Source of the DNA: Acidobacteriota bacterium
GTDB lineage: Bacteria; Acidobacteriota; Terriglobia; Acidiferrales; UBA7541
Direction of reading: 5' to 3'
Length of the DNA stretch: 64,000 bases
Assembly: GCA_003225315.1 (NCBI GenBank)
Contig: QHZD01000035.1
Span: forward strand, 1 to 64,000
Shown here: positions 1 through 8,219 of the stretch, piece by piece
How positions within the stretch are numbered: position 1 is the stretch's first letter
Layout: every line of letters begins with the position of its first letter
The notes under the pieces: generated by a model
The model's input: the letters and a program-made list of their open reading frames with translations, nothing else
The model's database searches: none
What the model was told of the DNA's origin: nothing
Program-made: the position numbers and the translations under genes

Positions 1-828
1 CGTAGGCGACCGCAGCGCCGCAACTCGTCGCGCAAACTCCCGCGGCGCCAAATAGCCCAAACTACTGTGCGGCCGCTCTTCGTTGTACTCCTCCTTCCAC
101 GCTCCAATCTTGGCCCGCGCCTCGAACAAATTCCCGAACCAACTCGCGTTCAAGCATTCCTCCCGCAATCGTCCATGAAAACTCTCCACGTGCGGGTTTT
201 GCACCGGCTTGCCCGGTTCGATGTGCACCACCGCGATCCCTCGTTCTAGGTTCCAGGCCAGAAAATGACGGCTGGTAAACTCCGGCCCGTTGTCGCAGCG
301 CAACGCCAGTGGCCTTCCTCGCTCCGCTACGATCTCTTCCAGCACCCGCGTCATCCGCCGTCCCGCAAACCCAGTGTCCACTTCCAGCGCCAAACATTCT
401 CGTGTAAACACGTCGATCACACTCAGCACGCGAAACTTCCTCCCGCTTTCCGCCGCATCGTGCACAAAATCCGCCGCCCATTCCTGGTTCGCTCCCGTCA
501 CCTCAGGCCGCACCACACCCACGCGCAGCAAGCGTTTTCGCCTCTTCCGCCGCAGCGTCAACCCGGCCTCCCGGTACACCCGATACACCCGCTTGTGGTT
601 CACGTGCATGCCCTTCGCCTCCAACTTCACCTGCAAGCGCCGGTACCCCCAACGCGGCTTCTCCCGCGCCGCTTCCACCAAACGCTCGCGCAACGCCTCA
701 TCGCTCCGCCGGCTCTCGTACCGCTGACTCGACTCCGCTACACTCAACAGCTCGCAGATCCGCCGCTGGCTCACCAGAAAATGGGCGTACAGCCAGCGCA
801 CTTCCTCCCGCCGCCCTACGAGCTCCAT
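1..828 (-). CDS. IS3-family transposase OrfB, DDE integrase, C-terminus beyond the edge
   Basis: The frame opens with ATG at 828 and stays open to base 1, so the protein is at least 276 residues and lacks only its end here. It has an N-terminal HTH_21-like part (EKPRWGYRRLQ). An rve integrase core follows, with the catalytic triad visible as WAADFVHD (first Asp), DNGPEF (second Asp) and VESFHGRLREE (Glu). The C-terminal motif NEERPHSSLGYLAPREF is typical of the IS3 family. It overlaps orfA by 13 bases in the -1 frame. It is probably made as an OrfAB fusion by slippage on A AAA AAC at 831-837; the -1 frame reads open through AAA AAA CGG ATG. Function is strongly supported; activity is not testable because the left end is missing. 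Confidence 0.9.
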   Translation of the reverse strand, partial: MELVGRREEVRWLYAHFLVSQRRICELLSVAESSQRYESRRSDEALRERLVEAAREKPRWGYRRLQVKLEAKGMHVNHKRVYRVYREAGLTLRRKRRKRLLRVGVVRPEVTGANQEWAADFVHDAAESGRKFRVLSVIDVFTRECLALEVDTGFAGRRMTRVLEEIVAERGRPLALRCDNGPEFTSRHFLAWNLERGIAVVHIEPGKPVQNPHVESFHGRLREECLNASWFGNLFEARAKIGAWKEEYNEERPHSSLGYLAPREFARRVAALRSPT

Positions 829-1091
829 CCGTTTTTTTCAATCACCGCTTTCAGCATGTCCTTGTCCAGGCTCAGGTCCGCCACCAGCTTCTTCAGCCGC
901 TGGTTCTCATCCTCCAACTGCTTCAGCCGCTGCGCTTCGCCGACACTCATCCCTCCATACTTCGCCTTCCACGCGTACACGGTGTGCTTGCTCACCCCCA
1001 GTTCTCGCCCCACTTCCGCCGCACTCCGCCCCGCTTCCATCTGTTTCAATGCCCCAATCATCTCCACTTCGCTATACTTCCTCTTCGACAT
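816..1091 (-). CDS. IS3-family transposase OrfA, helix-turn-helix protein
   Basis: A 91-residue protein starting MSKRKYSEVEMIGALKQ. It has an HTH_Tnp_1 domain (residues about 5-45, with GRSAAEVGRELGVSKHTVY) and then a leucine-rich coiled coil (EDENQRLKKLVADLSLDKD) used for OrfA/OrfAB multimerisation. The ATG at 1091 is chosen over an upstream in-frame start because GGAAGGGGGAAG sits directly before it and homologues begin MSKRK or similar. The gene ends at TAG 816-818, inside the start of orfB. A slippery heptamer for -1 frameshifting (A AAA AAC, 831-837) lies just before the stop. OrfA alone normally binds the IS ends and represses transposition. Confidence 0.9.
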   Translation of the reverse strand: MSKRKYSEVEMIGALKQMEAGRSAAEVGRELGVSKHTVYAWKAKYGGMSVGEAQRLKQLEDENQRLKKLVADLSLDKDMLKAVIEKNGWSS

Positions 1092-1237
1092 GCTTCCCCC
1101 TTCCGCAAATGCGAAAATCATATATCCTCGTGCGCGGATTTTGGGGAGCAGGTCACTGGCAGGTGTTTCCCTGATTGAATTCGGGTTGGAACCACGGAAA
1201 CTTATTGAGAGACGTAGGTAAGTCACCTCCTCGACCT

Positions 1238-2390
1238 ATGGGGAAAAAAACTGCAGCCACGGGGTTCTTCGTACCGGGATATATACCTCAGTTTGATGGC
1301 CTGAGGGGCGTTGCGGTTCTCATGGTGCTCATTGGCCACTCTGGCTTCCTTGAACGATTACCACATGCAGGGATGTTGGAGTATGCGCGATTTAGTGTGG
1401 ACTCGTACTTTGTATTGTCGGGGTTTCTCATCACGGGGATACTTTTGGACTCGAAGGGATCCGAAAACTATTTTCGAAATTTCTACGCTCGACGGGCAGT
1501 GCGCATTTGGCCTTTGTATTATCTCGTTCTCTTTCTGGTATTTGTCGTAGAGACGCTATTTGTGCCTGCCATGCGACCAACAGTGGCTAGCATTTGGCCT
1601 GCTTTTGCCTTCTACGTGCAAAACCTCATCTACCATGACGCTTATCCCTTTGGTTTGGCGGCAACTTGGTCCCTGGCGGTCGAGGAGCAATTCTATATCA
1701 CCTGGCCACTCCTCATATTCCTCCTCAAAAAACGTACACTCACTATTGTTCTGTTCTCCCTTTTCGTTGTGTCCTTGTCCCTCAGGCTCGCCTTCTATTT
1801 TCGGGGCGCTGAGTCCGGATTAGTTCACCAATATACATTTTCGCGTTTAGGCGGCACTTTGGCTGCGTTCCCCGAGTTGTACCCTTGTCCGCTGGCGTAC
1901 TAGAAGTTATCAGCTCTTGTTTGTCGGCACGGCGGGCACGCTACTCGCGCGAATTGTGATGCATAGAAACAGCTCCGTCGTGGGTTATACGTTCCTGGGT
2001 CTCTTATACACGGGGTTAATCGGATTATTACTAGTCTCTGACATCCGATCTTCTCTGCTGGGGCGAAGCTTCTCTGCCCGCTGGTTACGTTACATGGGAC
2101 GGATCAGCTATGGAATTTATCTGTTGCACTACCCACTCTTCATATTCTGGGCCCGCTTCATCAACTCTGGAAAGCTTTTCCCCTCGAACCCGGTGGCGCG
2201 GAATCTGTTAGCGTTCGGGGGTCAGATTCTCATCGCGACTGTGGCGGGTTCGATTTCGTGGTACTTCTTTGAAGAACCGATCTTGCGCCTCAAGGAGCGG
2301 TTCCCATCGGGATCTGCGATGCATTCGCGGACGGAGGCAGAGGAATCGAAGCCTTGGAATCGCGCGGTGGTTACTGACTCTCGCGCGTAA
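1238..2390 (+). pseudogene. Acyltransferase-3 (OafA/YrhL-like) split by a frameshift
   Basis: The first segment from ATG 1238 carries the acyltransferase-3 hallmarks: QFDGLRGVAVLMVLIGHSG near the start, then FVLSGFLITGILL, FYARRAVRIWPLYYL and AATWSLAVEEQFYITWPLL. These belong to membrane enzymes that O-acetylate surface polysaccharides. That frame stops at 1903. The rest (SARWLRYMGRISYGIYLLHYPLFIFWA, then WYFFEEPILRLKERF) continues in another frame, open from about 1860 through 1917 to the TAA at 2388-2390. One indel near 1855-1865 (around ggcactttggctgcg) restores a single protein of about 383 residues. An upstream TTG at 1175 is possible but less likely. It may be a true pseudogene or an assembly error. 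Its place beside the polysaccharide genes suits a role in glycan acylation. Confidence 0.8.
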
Positions 2391-2483
2391 GAATTACGCT
2401 CTGATTTCGCGGGATTACTTTGGCCTCGGCGACACTTTGACTTCGAGTATTTCCTGAAGAAACGTCTGAGACACACGTTCGAG

Positions 2484-3725
2484 TCAACAGGCACTCACCT
2501 TTCCGGGCTTCCCTATGTCCCTAGTGCCAAGAGCGGCCTTAACGGCGGCATATACTTGATCCGTTGAAATCGTCCGTAGACAATAGGGCTGGTCAAAAAC
2601 GCAGTAATCCCAGCACGGACGGCAGGAGAATTCCGGCCGAATCACGACGCGGTCATGTGACCCGCGCGGACCGAACCATTCCGCCTGGGTCGGGCCGAAG
2701 ACAGCCACAACCGGCACCCTCAATAGGTTCGCTAAGTGCATTGGACCACTGTCGTTGCAAACAAGAAGGCGGCAGTAAGAAAGCACGGCGAGAAAGAGCC
2801 GAAAGCTGAGACTAACTGCATGACAGCGCCCCAACTGGGGTGATTGGCACGAATTCCCCGGCTCCGAGAACCACAGAACGTGTGCGTCGGTTTCCTTGAG
2901 GACGCGACGCGCGACCTCGGCAAAGCGCTCATTGCCCCACTGTCGCGTCGCGATCCGCGCCCCGGGGTGAACACCAATGAGAGATACACCAGGAGCAATG
3001 CCAAGCCCGGCGAGGTACGACCGAGCCCAAGCCAACTCGACATGTGTTAGATGGAAGCGGTCAACCTTCGGATCCAAAGGCAATTCCAGTGCCTCGAGTA
3101 AATGCAGCCACAATTCGGCGCGGTGCGGGCGGGACAGATCCGGCGTGACCCGGTCGGTCAAAAAGGAACCGCCGCCGCCAACACTGTACCCGATTCGTCG
3201 ACGCGCACCACTCAGCCAGAGCATAAGGTTGTCGCGAACGTCCATGCGGCCTGAAAAAGCCAAGTCGAACCGGCGCTTCCGCAGTGAGAGAATCGTGCGT
3301 GACAGTGAAATCCAGTCGAGAGAGAAGGGATTGTATTTCCGCAACCGATTGAAGTGGCGCGCCCAAGGCACCCGGACGGGTATGAATTCATCCACAAGTC
3401 CCTGATCCTCAAGAAAAGCTGTCAGCTCTGCTTTGAGGAGAAGCGAAATCCGGGCCCGTGGAAAGCTCTGCCTTAAATTGCGGAGAAAAGGCACAAGGAT
3501 GGCGAGGTCACCTAGATTCCAATATTCGATTGCAAGAATGCTCGCAGGCTGTTCTTTAGGATTTTTGAAAGGCCGCAGCGGGGGAATCAGCGGCTTCAGG
3601 AATTGCATTAAGGATTCAAATATGCGAACGAGGCGCCACCTGAGCGGGGTCATCCGGAGCAGTGTTGCACGAGCCACTGCTTCAAAGGTCTTGGAACCAC
3701 TCATGCTGGCATCATTCAAGTGCAT
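2484..3725 (-). CDS. Glycosyltransferase family 9 (heptosyltransferase-like)
   Basis: A 413-residue protein of the GT9 / ADP-heptose:LPS heptosyltransferase family. The N-terminal Rossmann half has ILAIEYWNLGDLAILVPFLRNLR, matching the usual RxxxxGDxxxxxP pattern. The C-terminal nucleotide-sugar half has LIGVHPGA, VCNDSGPMHLA and AVFGPTQAEWFGP, the family's donor-binding motifs. The late Cys-containing segment CRPCWDYCVFDQPYCLRTIS is also common in GT9 members. It probably adds a heptose or related sugar to lipopolysaccharide core or exopolysaccharide at the inner-membrane face. It runs in the same direction as the methyltransferase, O-antigen ligase-like and sugar-transferase genes. ATGs at 3725 and 3704 are both possible starts. 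The sugar specificity cannot be read from sequence. Confidence 0.9.
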   Translation of the reverse strand: MHLNDASMSGSKTFEAVARATLLRMTPLRWRLVRIFESLMQFLKPLIPPLRPFKNPKEQPASILAIEYWNLGDLAILVPFLRNLRQSFPRARISLLLKAELTAFLEDQGLVDEFIPVRVPWARHFNRLRKYNPFSLDWISLSRTILSLRKRRFDLAFSGRMDVRDNLMLWLSGARRRIGYSVGGGGSFLTDRVTPDLSRPHRAELWLHLLEALELPLDPKVDRFHLTHVELAWARSYLAGLGIAPGVSLIGVHPGARIATRQWGNERFAEVARRVLKETDAHVLWFSEPGNSCQSPQLGRCHAVSLSFRLFLAVLSYCRLLVCNDSGPMHLANLLRVPVVAVFGPTQAEWFGPRGSHDRVVIRPEFSCRPCWDYCVFDQPYCLRTISTDQVYAAVKAALGTRDIGKPGKVSAC

Positions 3726-3799
3726 CGCTGTGGAAGTGCGTCTCCAGCTCTATTCAGACTTGAGCGTTACATCGCCAGGCACAGGTCTGCGGCCGCAGA

Positions 3800-4597
3800 T
3801 TAGGAACACAAGTAACAAAGACCGTCCGAGACTCCAAACATAGTCGAAAGCTCATAGAAGTAACGCCTTGCGGCACCATGGTGTGGGTAGCGGATTTTTG
3901 GTTTCCACTCTTGCACCCTATGAAAACCTCCGCAGCGCAAGACGCGTTCGAGCGAGCCACGATCAAAGTAGTATAGGTGTGTAGGGTTGCTGTAACTCTC
4001 CCAGCGTGTGCTTTCAATCCGGGCCCTGAGGCAGCGAGTATTCATTGTAGAAACGAGGAGGCGACCCCCGGGACACAGGAACCTCCGGATTTCTTGCAGC
4101 TCAGACCACGGTTGTCGTAAGTGTTCAATAACGTTCCAGAGTATGACCAAGTCAAATTGTGGCGGCAGGTCTTGCGAGCGCAGCTCTTCAAGACTAGCGT
4201 ACACGGACATTCCGACGCTCGCCTTGCTGATACTTCTCGCAACCGGGTCGGGCTCCATCCCTGCTGGCACAAGGCCGAGCTCCAGGGCAATACGCGAAAT
4301 GGGCCCGCGTCCACAACCATAATCCAGCAACCGCAAACCCTTCAAAGAACCTAGTGACGCCTCGAGTTGCAAAAGAACCTGCCGCACCACGGAATCGTCA
4401 GTAGGCTCGTATTCAACCGGACGAGTATTGTCAGTTGATGGATAGTAGGACGCAGTGTAGATGCGTCGTAGCTCGTCGTCGCGGACCTGGGGTGAAGCAA
4501 ACTCTAGACCACAATTGCTTGCTCGACATCTCCAAGTTGTCGTGTGAGGTAATTGCAGGTGCTGAACGGCCTTACCGCGACAAAGGAGACAAATCAT
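3800..4597 (-). CDS. Class I SAM-dependent methyltransferase with N-terminal Cys cluster
   Basis: A 265-residue protein. Cysteines 3, 6, 24 and 29 form a small zinc-ribbon-like head. Next comes a Methyltransf_11/12/23 Rossmann fold with motif I LLDYGCGRGPISR (residues about 90-102), the acidic ligand in MEPDP, and FDLVILWNVIEHLRQP as motif IV. This arrangement is common in polysaccharide and glycolipid clusters, where such enzymes methylate sugars or lipid-linked intermediates. The ATG at 4595-4597 shares one base with the TAA of the upstream membrane protein (TAATG), so the two are translationally coupled. The methyl acceptor is unknown. Confidence 0.88.
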   Translation of the reverse strand: MICLLCRGKAVQHLQLPHTTTWRCRASNCGLEFASPQVRDDELRRIYTASYYPSTDNTRPVEYEPTDDSVVRQVLLQLEASLGSLKGLRLLDYGCGRGPISRIALELGLVPAGMEPDPVARSISKASVGMSVYASLEELRSQDLPPQFDLVILWNVIEHLRQPWSELQEIRRFLCPGGRLLVSTMNTRCLRARIESTRWESYSNPTHLYYFDRGSLERVLRCGGFHRVQEWKPKIRYPHHGAARRYFYELSTMFGVSDGLCYLCS

Positions 4598-6165
4598 TAT
4601 TTCGGTCCTTCCGTGGTCAGGATTGCTCCACCTGATTTTGATCTGGCAAAGCCTCGAAAGGAGCGTTCGAAGTCAAGCTTCTGCGCTAAGCGCAGACTGA
4701 TGCCCACTCCTGCCCAAAAAAGAGAGGCCAAGTAAGGGCTCTCAAGCATCAAACTAGCCCCTCCCCACACACAGAAGCAGACTTGCGCCAAGATCACTAT
4801 TTCCAAGAAAACGACGTGATTGTTAGTCTGATTGCGACGAAGGCAATGAAAACCAAGCCAAAAGAAATAGAAAAGAAAGATGAGCAATGGGAGAAAGCCC
4901 AACAGTCCCATTTTGTAAAGGACGGTCAGAAACGTATTGTGGGGACGCACATCTTCGTCCCAGATATCGAACTTAAAGGGAATTCCAAATCCTTCTCCAG
5001 CGGGAGGGTACTCCTTAAATCGGTTCCAAGCTTCTTGCCAGGCCATGAGCCGGAATTGCCAATAGGGATCGTTACTAGTATGGAGGACGCCTGAGGACAG
5101 TTCGCCTGCAACGCGTACGGCAAAGTCTCGTTCGGACCGCAGATGAAGATATAGGAGTGTGAAAGAACCTGCCAGCACTGCGGCCATGACAAGGGCTGTA
5201 ATCAAGGTAACAAGGCGACGCTTTCTCCGGAACAGTCCGGGAACTAACAATGCGAGCACGAACAGGACAACAATGGACACGAAGACGCTTCTAGAGTTGG
5301 CAAGGAACAAACCGATAGAAAAAATTCCCGCAAGAATCCAGGCTACGCGCGTCCGGATGAGTCTGTTTGCCATCATCACCAGGACGCCGACGAATGGAAC
5401 CAACACATAAATGCCACTTACGAAGCGTCTTTGTTCGGGTACGACGGCAAACTGAGCTAGTCCATTCAGAATGCTTAACGCTGCGCCAAGCGCAAACCAA
5501 ACTGCTATTCTCCTGATCACCAGCCAATTTCTGGTGAGGTGATACCCAGCCGGCAAAAACAATGAATATCCTACAATCGCGGAATCGCGTAACACGAGGA
5601 CTGAGTCGTGATGCCCCAAAAAACCACGTGCGGCCGCAAGTACGCCAGCCAGGGCAAAGAGAGCTAGGGAGATATTCAGCACTACGGGTAGGCGCGGACC
5701 GCGGCGGCGCTGGACGATATAGATCGAGGTAAGAAGAACAATCAGCACAATATCGGTAACAAAGAGTGGCACTCCGGGCAAGCGCAAGTAGGAAAAATCC
5801 TTGGTGTATGCGGCGGTGCACAATATAAACCACAGAAACACCGCCTCGGTTAAAGAGGCGTGCGCGTGTCTCGCGTATGCAAACGCGAGAGGAAGTGTGA
5901 TGCCTGCTAGGAGCAAGGCGGCACTGTAGGGGTCGTATTGCAGGGATTGTGGCAGAGGCTCCAAGTCTGAATTGGGAGGGCGTTTTAGGCCGTCGGCCAC
6001 AGCGATGATGGCGCCCACTATCCCAATGAGGATCAACCAGCTGTTGACAATGCGCGTACGAGGGTGTTTTCGGATCAATACGGAAGCGACAGCCGAGCGT
6101 TCAGCGGAGAAACCCGAACGGGTCGGGTGGCCGGCTCGCAGAGCGAGTGCCCCATTCTGATTCAT
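4597..6165 (-). CDS. O-antigen ligase / Wzy-like polymerase membrane protein
   Basis: About 522 residues from ATG 6165; an upstream TTG at 6189 has no better ribosome site. The protein is almost entirely hydrophobic, with about 11-12 predicted membrane helices. A large periplasmic loop before the last helices contains YWQFRLMAWQEAWNRFKEYPPAGEGFGIPF and RPHNTFLTVLYKMGLLGF. The R..W..A...F...P..G.G...F and H(N)xxL pattern is that of O-antigen ligase (Wzy_C/WaaL). It would polymerise or ligate undecaprenyl-linked glycans at the periplasmic face. It overlaps the downstream methyltransferase start by one base. Whether it acts as polymerase or ligase cannot be separated by sequence. Confidence 0.85.
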   Translation of the reverse strand: MNQNGALALRAGHPTRSGFSAERSAVASVLIRKHPRTRIVNSWLILIGIVGAIIAVADGLKRPPNSDLEPLPQSLQYDPYSAALLLAGITLPLAFAYARHAHASLTEAVFLWFILCTAAYTKDFSYLRLPGVPLFVTDIVLIVLLTSIYIVQRRRGPRLPVVLNISLALFALAGVLAAARGFLGHHDSVLVLRDSAIVGYSLFLPAGYHLTRNWLVIRRIAVWFALGAALSILNGLAQFAVVPEQRRFVSGIYVLVPFVGVLVMMANRLIRTRVAWILAGIFSIGLFLANSRSVFVSIVVLFVLALLVPGLFRRKRRLVTLITALVMAAVLAGSFTLLYLHLRSERDFAVRVAGELSSGVLHTSNDPYWQFRLMAWQEAWNRFKEYPPAGEGFGIPFKFDIWDEDVRPHNTFLTVLYKMGLLGFLPLLIFLFYFFWLGFHCLRRNQTNNHVVFLEIVILAQVCFCVWGGASLMLESPYLASLFWAGVGISLRLAQKLDFERSFRGFARSKSGGAILTTEGPK

Positions 6166-6242
6166 TCGATTTCCCGCAATGCTAGGCAAGAGAATTTGCC
6201 CTTCGGGGACTTCCCCAGAAAATCAAACCCACAAACTTCGCA

Positions 6243-7097
6243 TTACGATCCTTCGCCCGCCACCACTGCGGGAACGGTGCGCAGCAAAATCTTGCAATCG
6301 AGCGACAGGCTCCAGCGTTTCATGTATTCAAGATCGAGCTTCATGCACGTTTCAAACGAAGGATCGGTGCGCGCGATGACCTGCCAGAGCCCGGTTATGC
6401 CTGGTTTCACTTCCAGCCGCCGGTGATCCGCGGGCCGGTAGCGCGCACAGTCGTCTACAGGATGGGGGCGCGGGCCAACCAAGCTCATATCCCCTTTTAA
6501 GACGTTCCAGAATTGGGGCAGTTCGTCGAGGCTGTACTTGCGAAGAAAGCGGCCGAGCCGCGTGACGCGAGGGTCATCGGCGATTTTGAAGAACGGATCT
6601 CGGCGCTCGTTGAACCGGCGAAGCGAATCTTTCAGCTCGTCCGCGCCGTCGACCATGGTCCGGAATTTATAACAAGAGAACTTCTGCCCCTTTTTTCCCG
6701 CGCGTAGCGAACGATAGATGGCTGGACCACGCGATTCGAGCTTGACGGCCACGGCAATGACGAGCAAGAGCGGCCACAGGAACAAAAGAGCGATGCCGGA
6801 CAATGCAACGTCTATGATCCTCTTCACGAACGAGCCGCTAATGTGGATAGCGCGCTCACGTGGTAACGTGTTGCCTCTTCCAACTGCGCTTTCGCATCGA
6901 CCGTTCCGGTCAGCCTCGGGCAAAACAAGGTCCAAAATCTTAGCTGGGGACGCCACGGAAGACGCACGTGTCGCTAGATTCCTGAACTCGACTCTCCGCT
7001 GTCGAATCACACGTCCCGGCAATGAGTTGACTTGACCAACGACTCGTCTTTGGAGGTCGAAAGAGTCACCGTCCATGAAGCCGCCCACCTCGAGCAT
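6243..7097 (-). CDS. Undecaprenyl-phosphate sugar-1-phosphate transferase (initiating glycosyltransferase)
   Basis: 284 residues. The C-terminal two thirds is a bacterial sugar transferase (WcaJ/WbaP/PglC catalytic domain). A membrane-inserted hairpin, [37 protein letters not shown], is described here only by its ends, KRIID and GPAIY. After it come [38 protein letters not shown] and PGITGLWQV. The enzyme places the first sugar phosphate on undecaprenyl phosphate and so starts the glycan repeat unit. The N-terminal four-helix and nucleotide-binding-like region of longer WbaP-type enzymes is missing. About 95 polar residues of unknown role precede the hairpin. ATG 7097 is used; ATG 7076 (MDGDSF) is an alternative. 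It heads the minus-strand cluster. Confidence 0.9.
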   Translation of the reverse strand: MLEVGGFMDGDSFDLQRRVVGQVNSLPGRVIRQRRVEFRNLATRASSVASPAKILDLVLPEADRNGRCESAVGRGNTLPRERAIHISGSFVKRIIDVALSGIALLFLWPLLLVIAVAVKLESRGPAIYRSLRAGKKGQKFSCYKFRTMVDGADELKDSLRRFNERRDPFFKIADDPRVTRLGRFLRKYSLDELPQFWNVLKGDMSLVGPRPHPVDDCARYRPADHRRLEVKPGITGLWQVIARTDPSFETCMKLDLEYMKRWSLSLDCKILLRTVPAVVAGEGS

Positions 7098-7398
7098 TTG
7101 ATTTATTAGAAAGAGCGTTTTGATAGCACATTTGCGTGCTCAGAAGTTATACAGCCCAGTACTCTTGAAACGCGCATCCGCAAGAGCAAGCGTAGAGACG
7201 GAACACAAATCAGTCGATAAGGTCACGTCTCTAATCGAAACTCAGGTGAAAACCTTAGGCGAGAAGAGGCTGGTTGAATCAGGCGGCCCCAAGTTTTCCA
7301 TGGACCAGGCAAACACCGGTATTCCCCCTATCGACAACGAATGGTGGAAGTGCTACGTAATGGTGGTCAGCCCGCCCCGTCCGTCCTCGGATTGGTAG
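7098..7398. other. Divergent intergenic region (301 bp)
   Basis: This stretch separates the leftward sugar-transferase gene from the rightward FecR-like gene and must hold promoters for both. It is less GC-rich than its neighbours. No convincing reading frame, hairpin terminator or strong sigma-70 box pair stands out. Confidence 0.5.
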
Positions 7399-8193
7399 AT
7401 GCCTGTGATTTTGACTACAACACCGCTTGTTGGCGCGAAGCAGAGCCGGGATTCTTCTTCTGCCCTTGGACCGAGGCGGATCCTTGCTGTGCTGATGCTT
7501 TTGCTTTTTCCTGCCTTGAGCCGCGCCCTGGCAGTTCCACAGGAGAAAGAGAAAACAGCGCTTGGCTCGCTGACCAGCGTCGGGGAAGTTTATGTGAATG
7601 ATTCTCCTGCGCCTGCCGAAGTCACGATTTTTTCGGGCGACAGGGTGCGCGTCGGGGAGAATGGGTCGGCGACCTTTAATATGAGCGGAAAGGGCTCGCT
7701 CAAGCTCTCTCCGCGCAGCCAAGTGCTCTTTGTGGGCAAATACGAATATACGGCTGAGCTGGAGGCGGGTGCGGTAGTGATGAATTCCATCAGCGGACCA
7801 AATGGGCTGACGCTGCGGATCGGAAACGATGTGCTGGTTCCCTCGACGAAAGAGCACTTAGCTTTGGCTTCGATCGACAGGGCCCCGGATGGGTCTTACC
7901 TTGTCACGTGTTCGGATGGGGCGATTGGGGTCTTGAATCTGCAGGGGACTGCTGGCCAGTTCCTCCAGGTTGGTCAAGCAGTGAGCGTTGCGCCGAATGG
8001 CGAATTGTTCCCGGTAATGCGGCAAGACGTGACGCCAGTTAGCTCGGCTAAATCAGCTTCCGCAGCTCGAAAGTCTAGGGGCAGTTTTACAGGTTGGGGT
8101 TATCTGGGCCTGGCAGCCGGAGGAGCAGCGGGCGCTGCCGCTGCGCTAGCTCACGGCGGAGGAAAACAGTCCGTCAGCCCTGCTGGACCGTAG
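7399..8193 (+). CDS. Secreted/anchored FecR-domain-like protein
   Basis: 264 residues. A hydrophobic export segment (ILAVLMLLLFPALSRALAVP, residues about 28-47) follows a polar N-terminus. The body resembles the FecR beta-rich domain seen in acidobacterial surface clusters: LGSLTSVGEVYVNDSPAPAE, SGDRVRVGENGSATFNMSG, then LSPRSQVLF and LEAGAVVMNS. The C-terminus has a glycine/alanine-rich helix (YLGLAAGGAAGAAAALAHGG), perhaps a membrane anchor or glycine zipper. No ECF sigma factor is adjacent, so it is unlikely to be a classical FecR anti-sigma protein. A polysaccharide-related periplasmic role is more likely, by context only. The ATG at 7399 has a weak ribosome site. Confidence 0.7.
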   Translation: MPVILTTTPLVGAKQSRDSSSALGPRRILAVLMLLLFPALSRALAVPQEKEKTALGSLTSVGEVYVNDSPAPAEVTIFSGDRVRVGENGSATFNMSGKGSLKLSPRSQVLFVGKYEYTAELEAGAVVMNSISGPNGLTLRIGNDVLVPSTKEHLALASIDRAPDGSYLVTCSDGAIGVLNLQGTAGQFLQVGQAVSVAPNGELFPVMRQDVTPVSSAKSASAARKSRGSFTGWGYLGLAAGGAAGAAAALAHGGGKQSVSPAGP

Positions 8194-8219
8194 GATCTAC
8201 ATCTGCGTTCCGAGTCCAA

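Larger units (their letters stand above)
1..1155 (-). mobile_element. IS3-family insertion sequence (IS407-like), cut by the window edge
   Basis: Two overlapping minus-strand reading frames encode an HTH protein (OrfA) and a DDE integrase (OrfB), the standard IS3 layout. A likely outer terminus lies at 1155, where the minus strand reads TGACCTGCTCCCCAAAAT. IS3-family ends typically begin TGA followed by a C-rich and A-rich stretch like this one. The other terminus and any target-site duplication lie left of the window. The element sits about 80 bases upstream of a frameshifted acyltransferase gene. The exact terminus is inferred from resemblance only. Confidence 0.75.

Noticed and set aside
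7399-8193. Classical FecR anti-sigma factor
   Set aside because: No ECF sigma or TonB receptor is adjacent and there is no cytoplasmic anti-sigma domain before the membrane segment.
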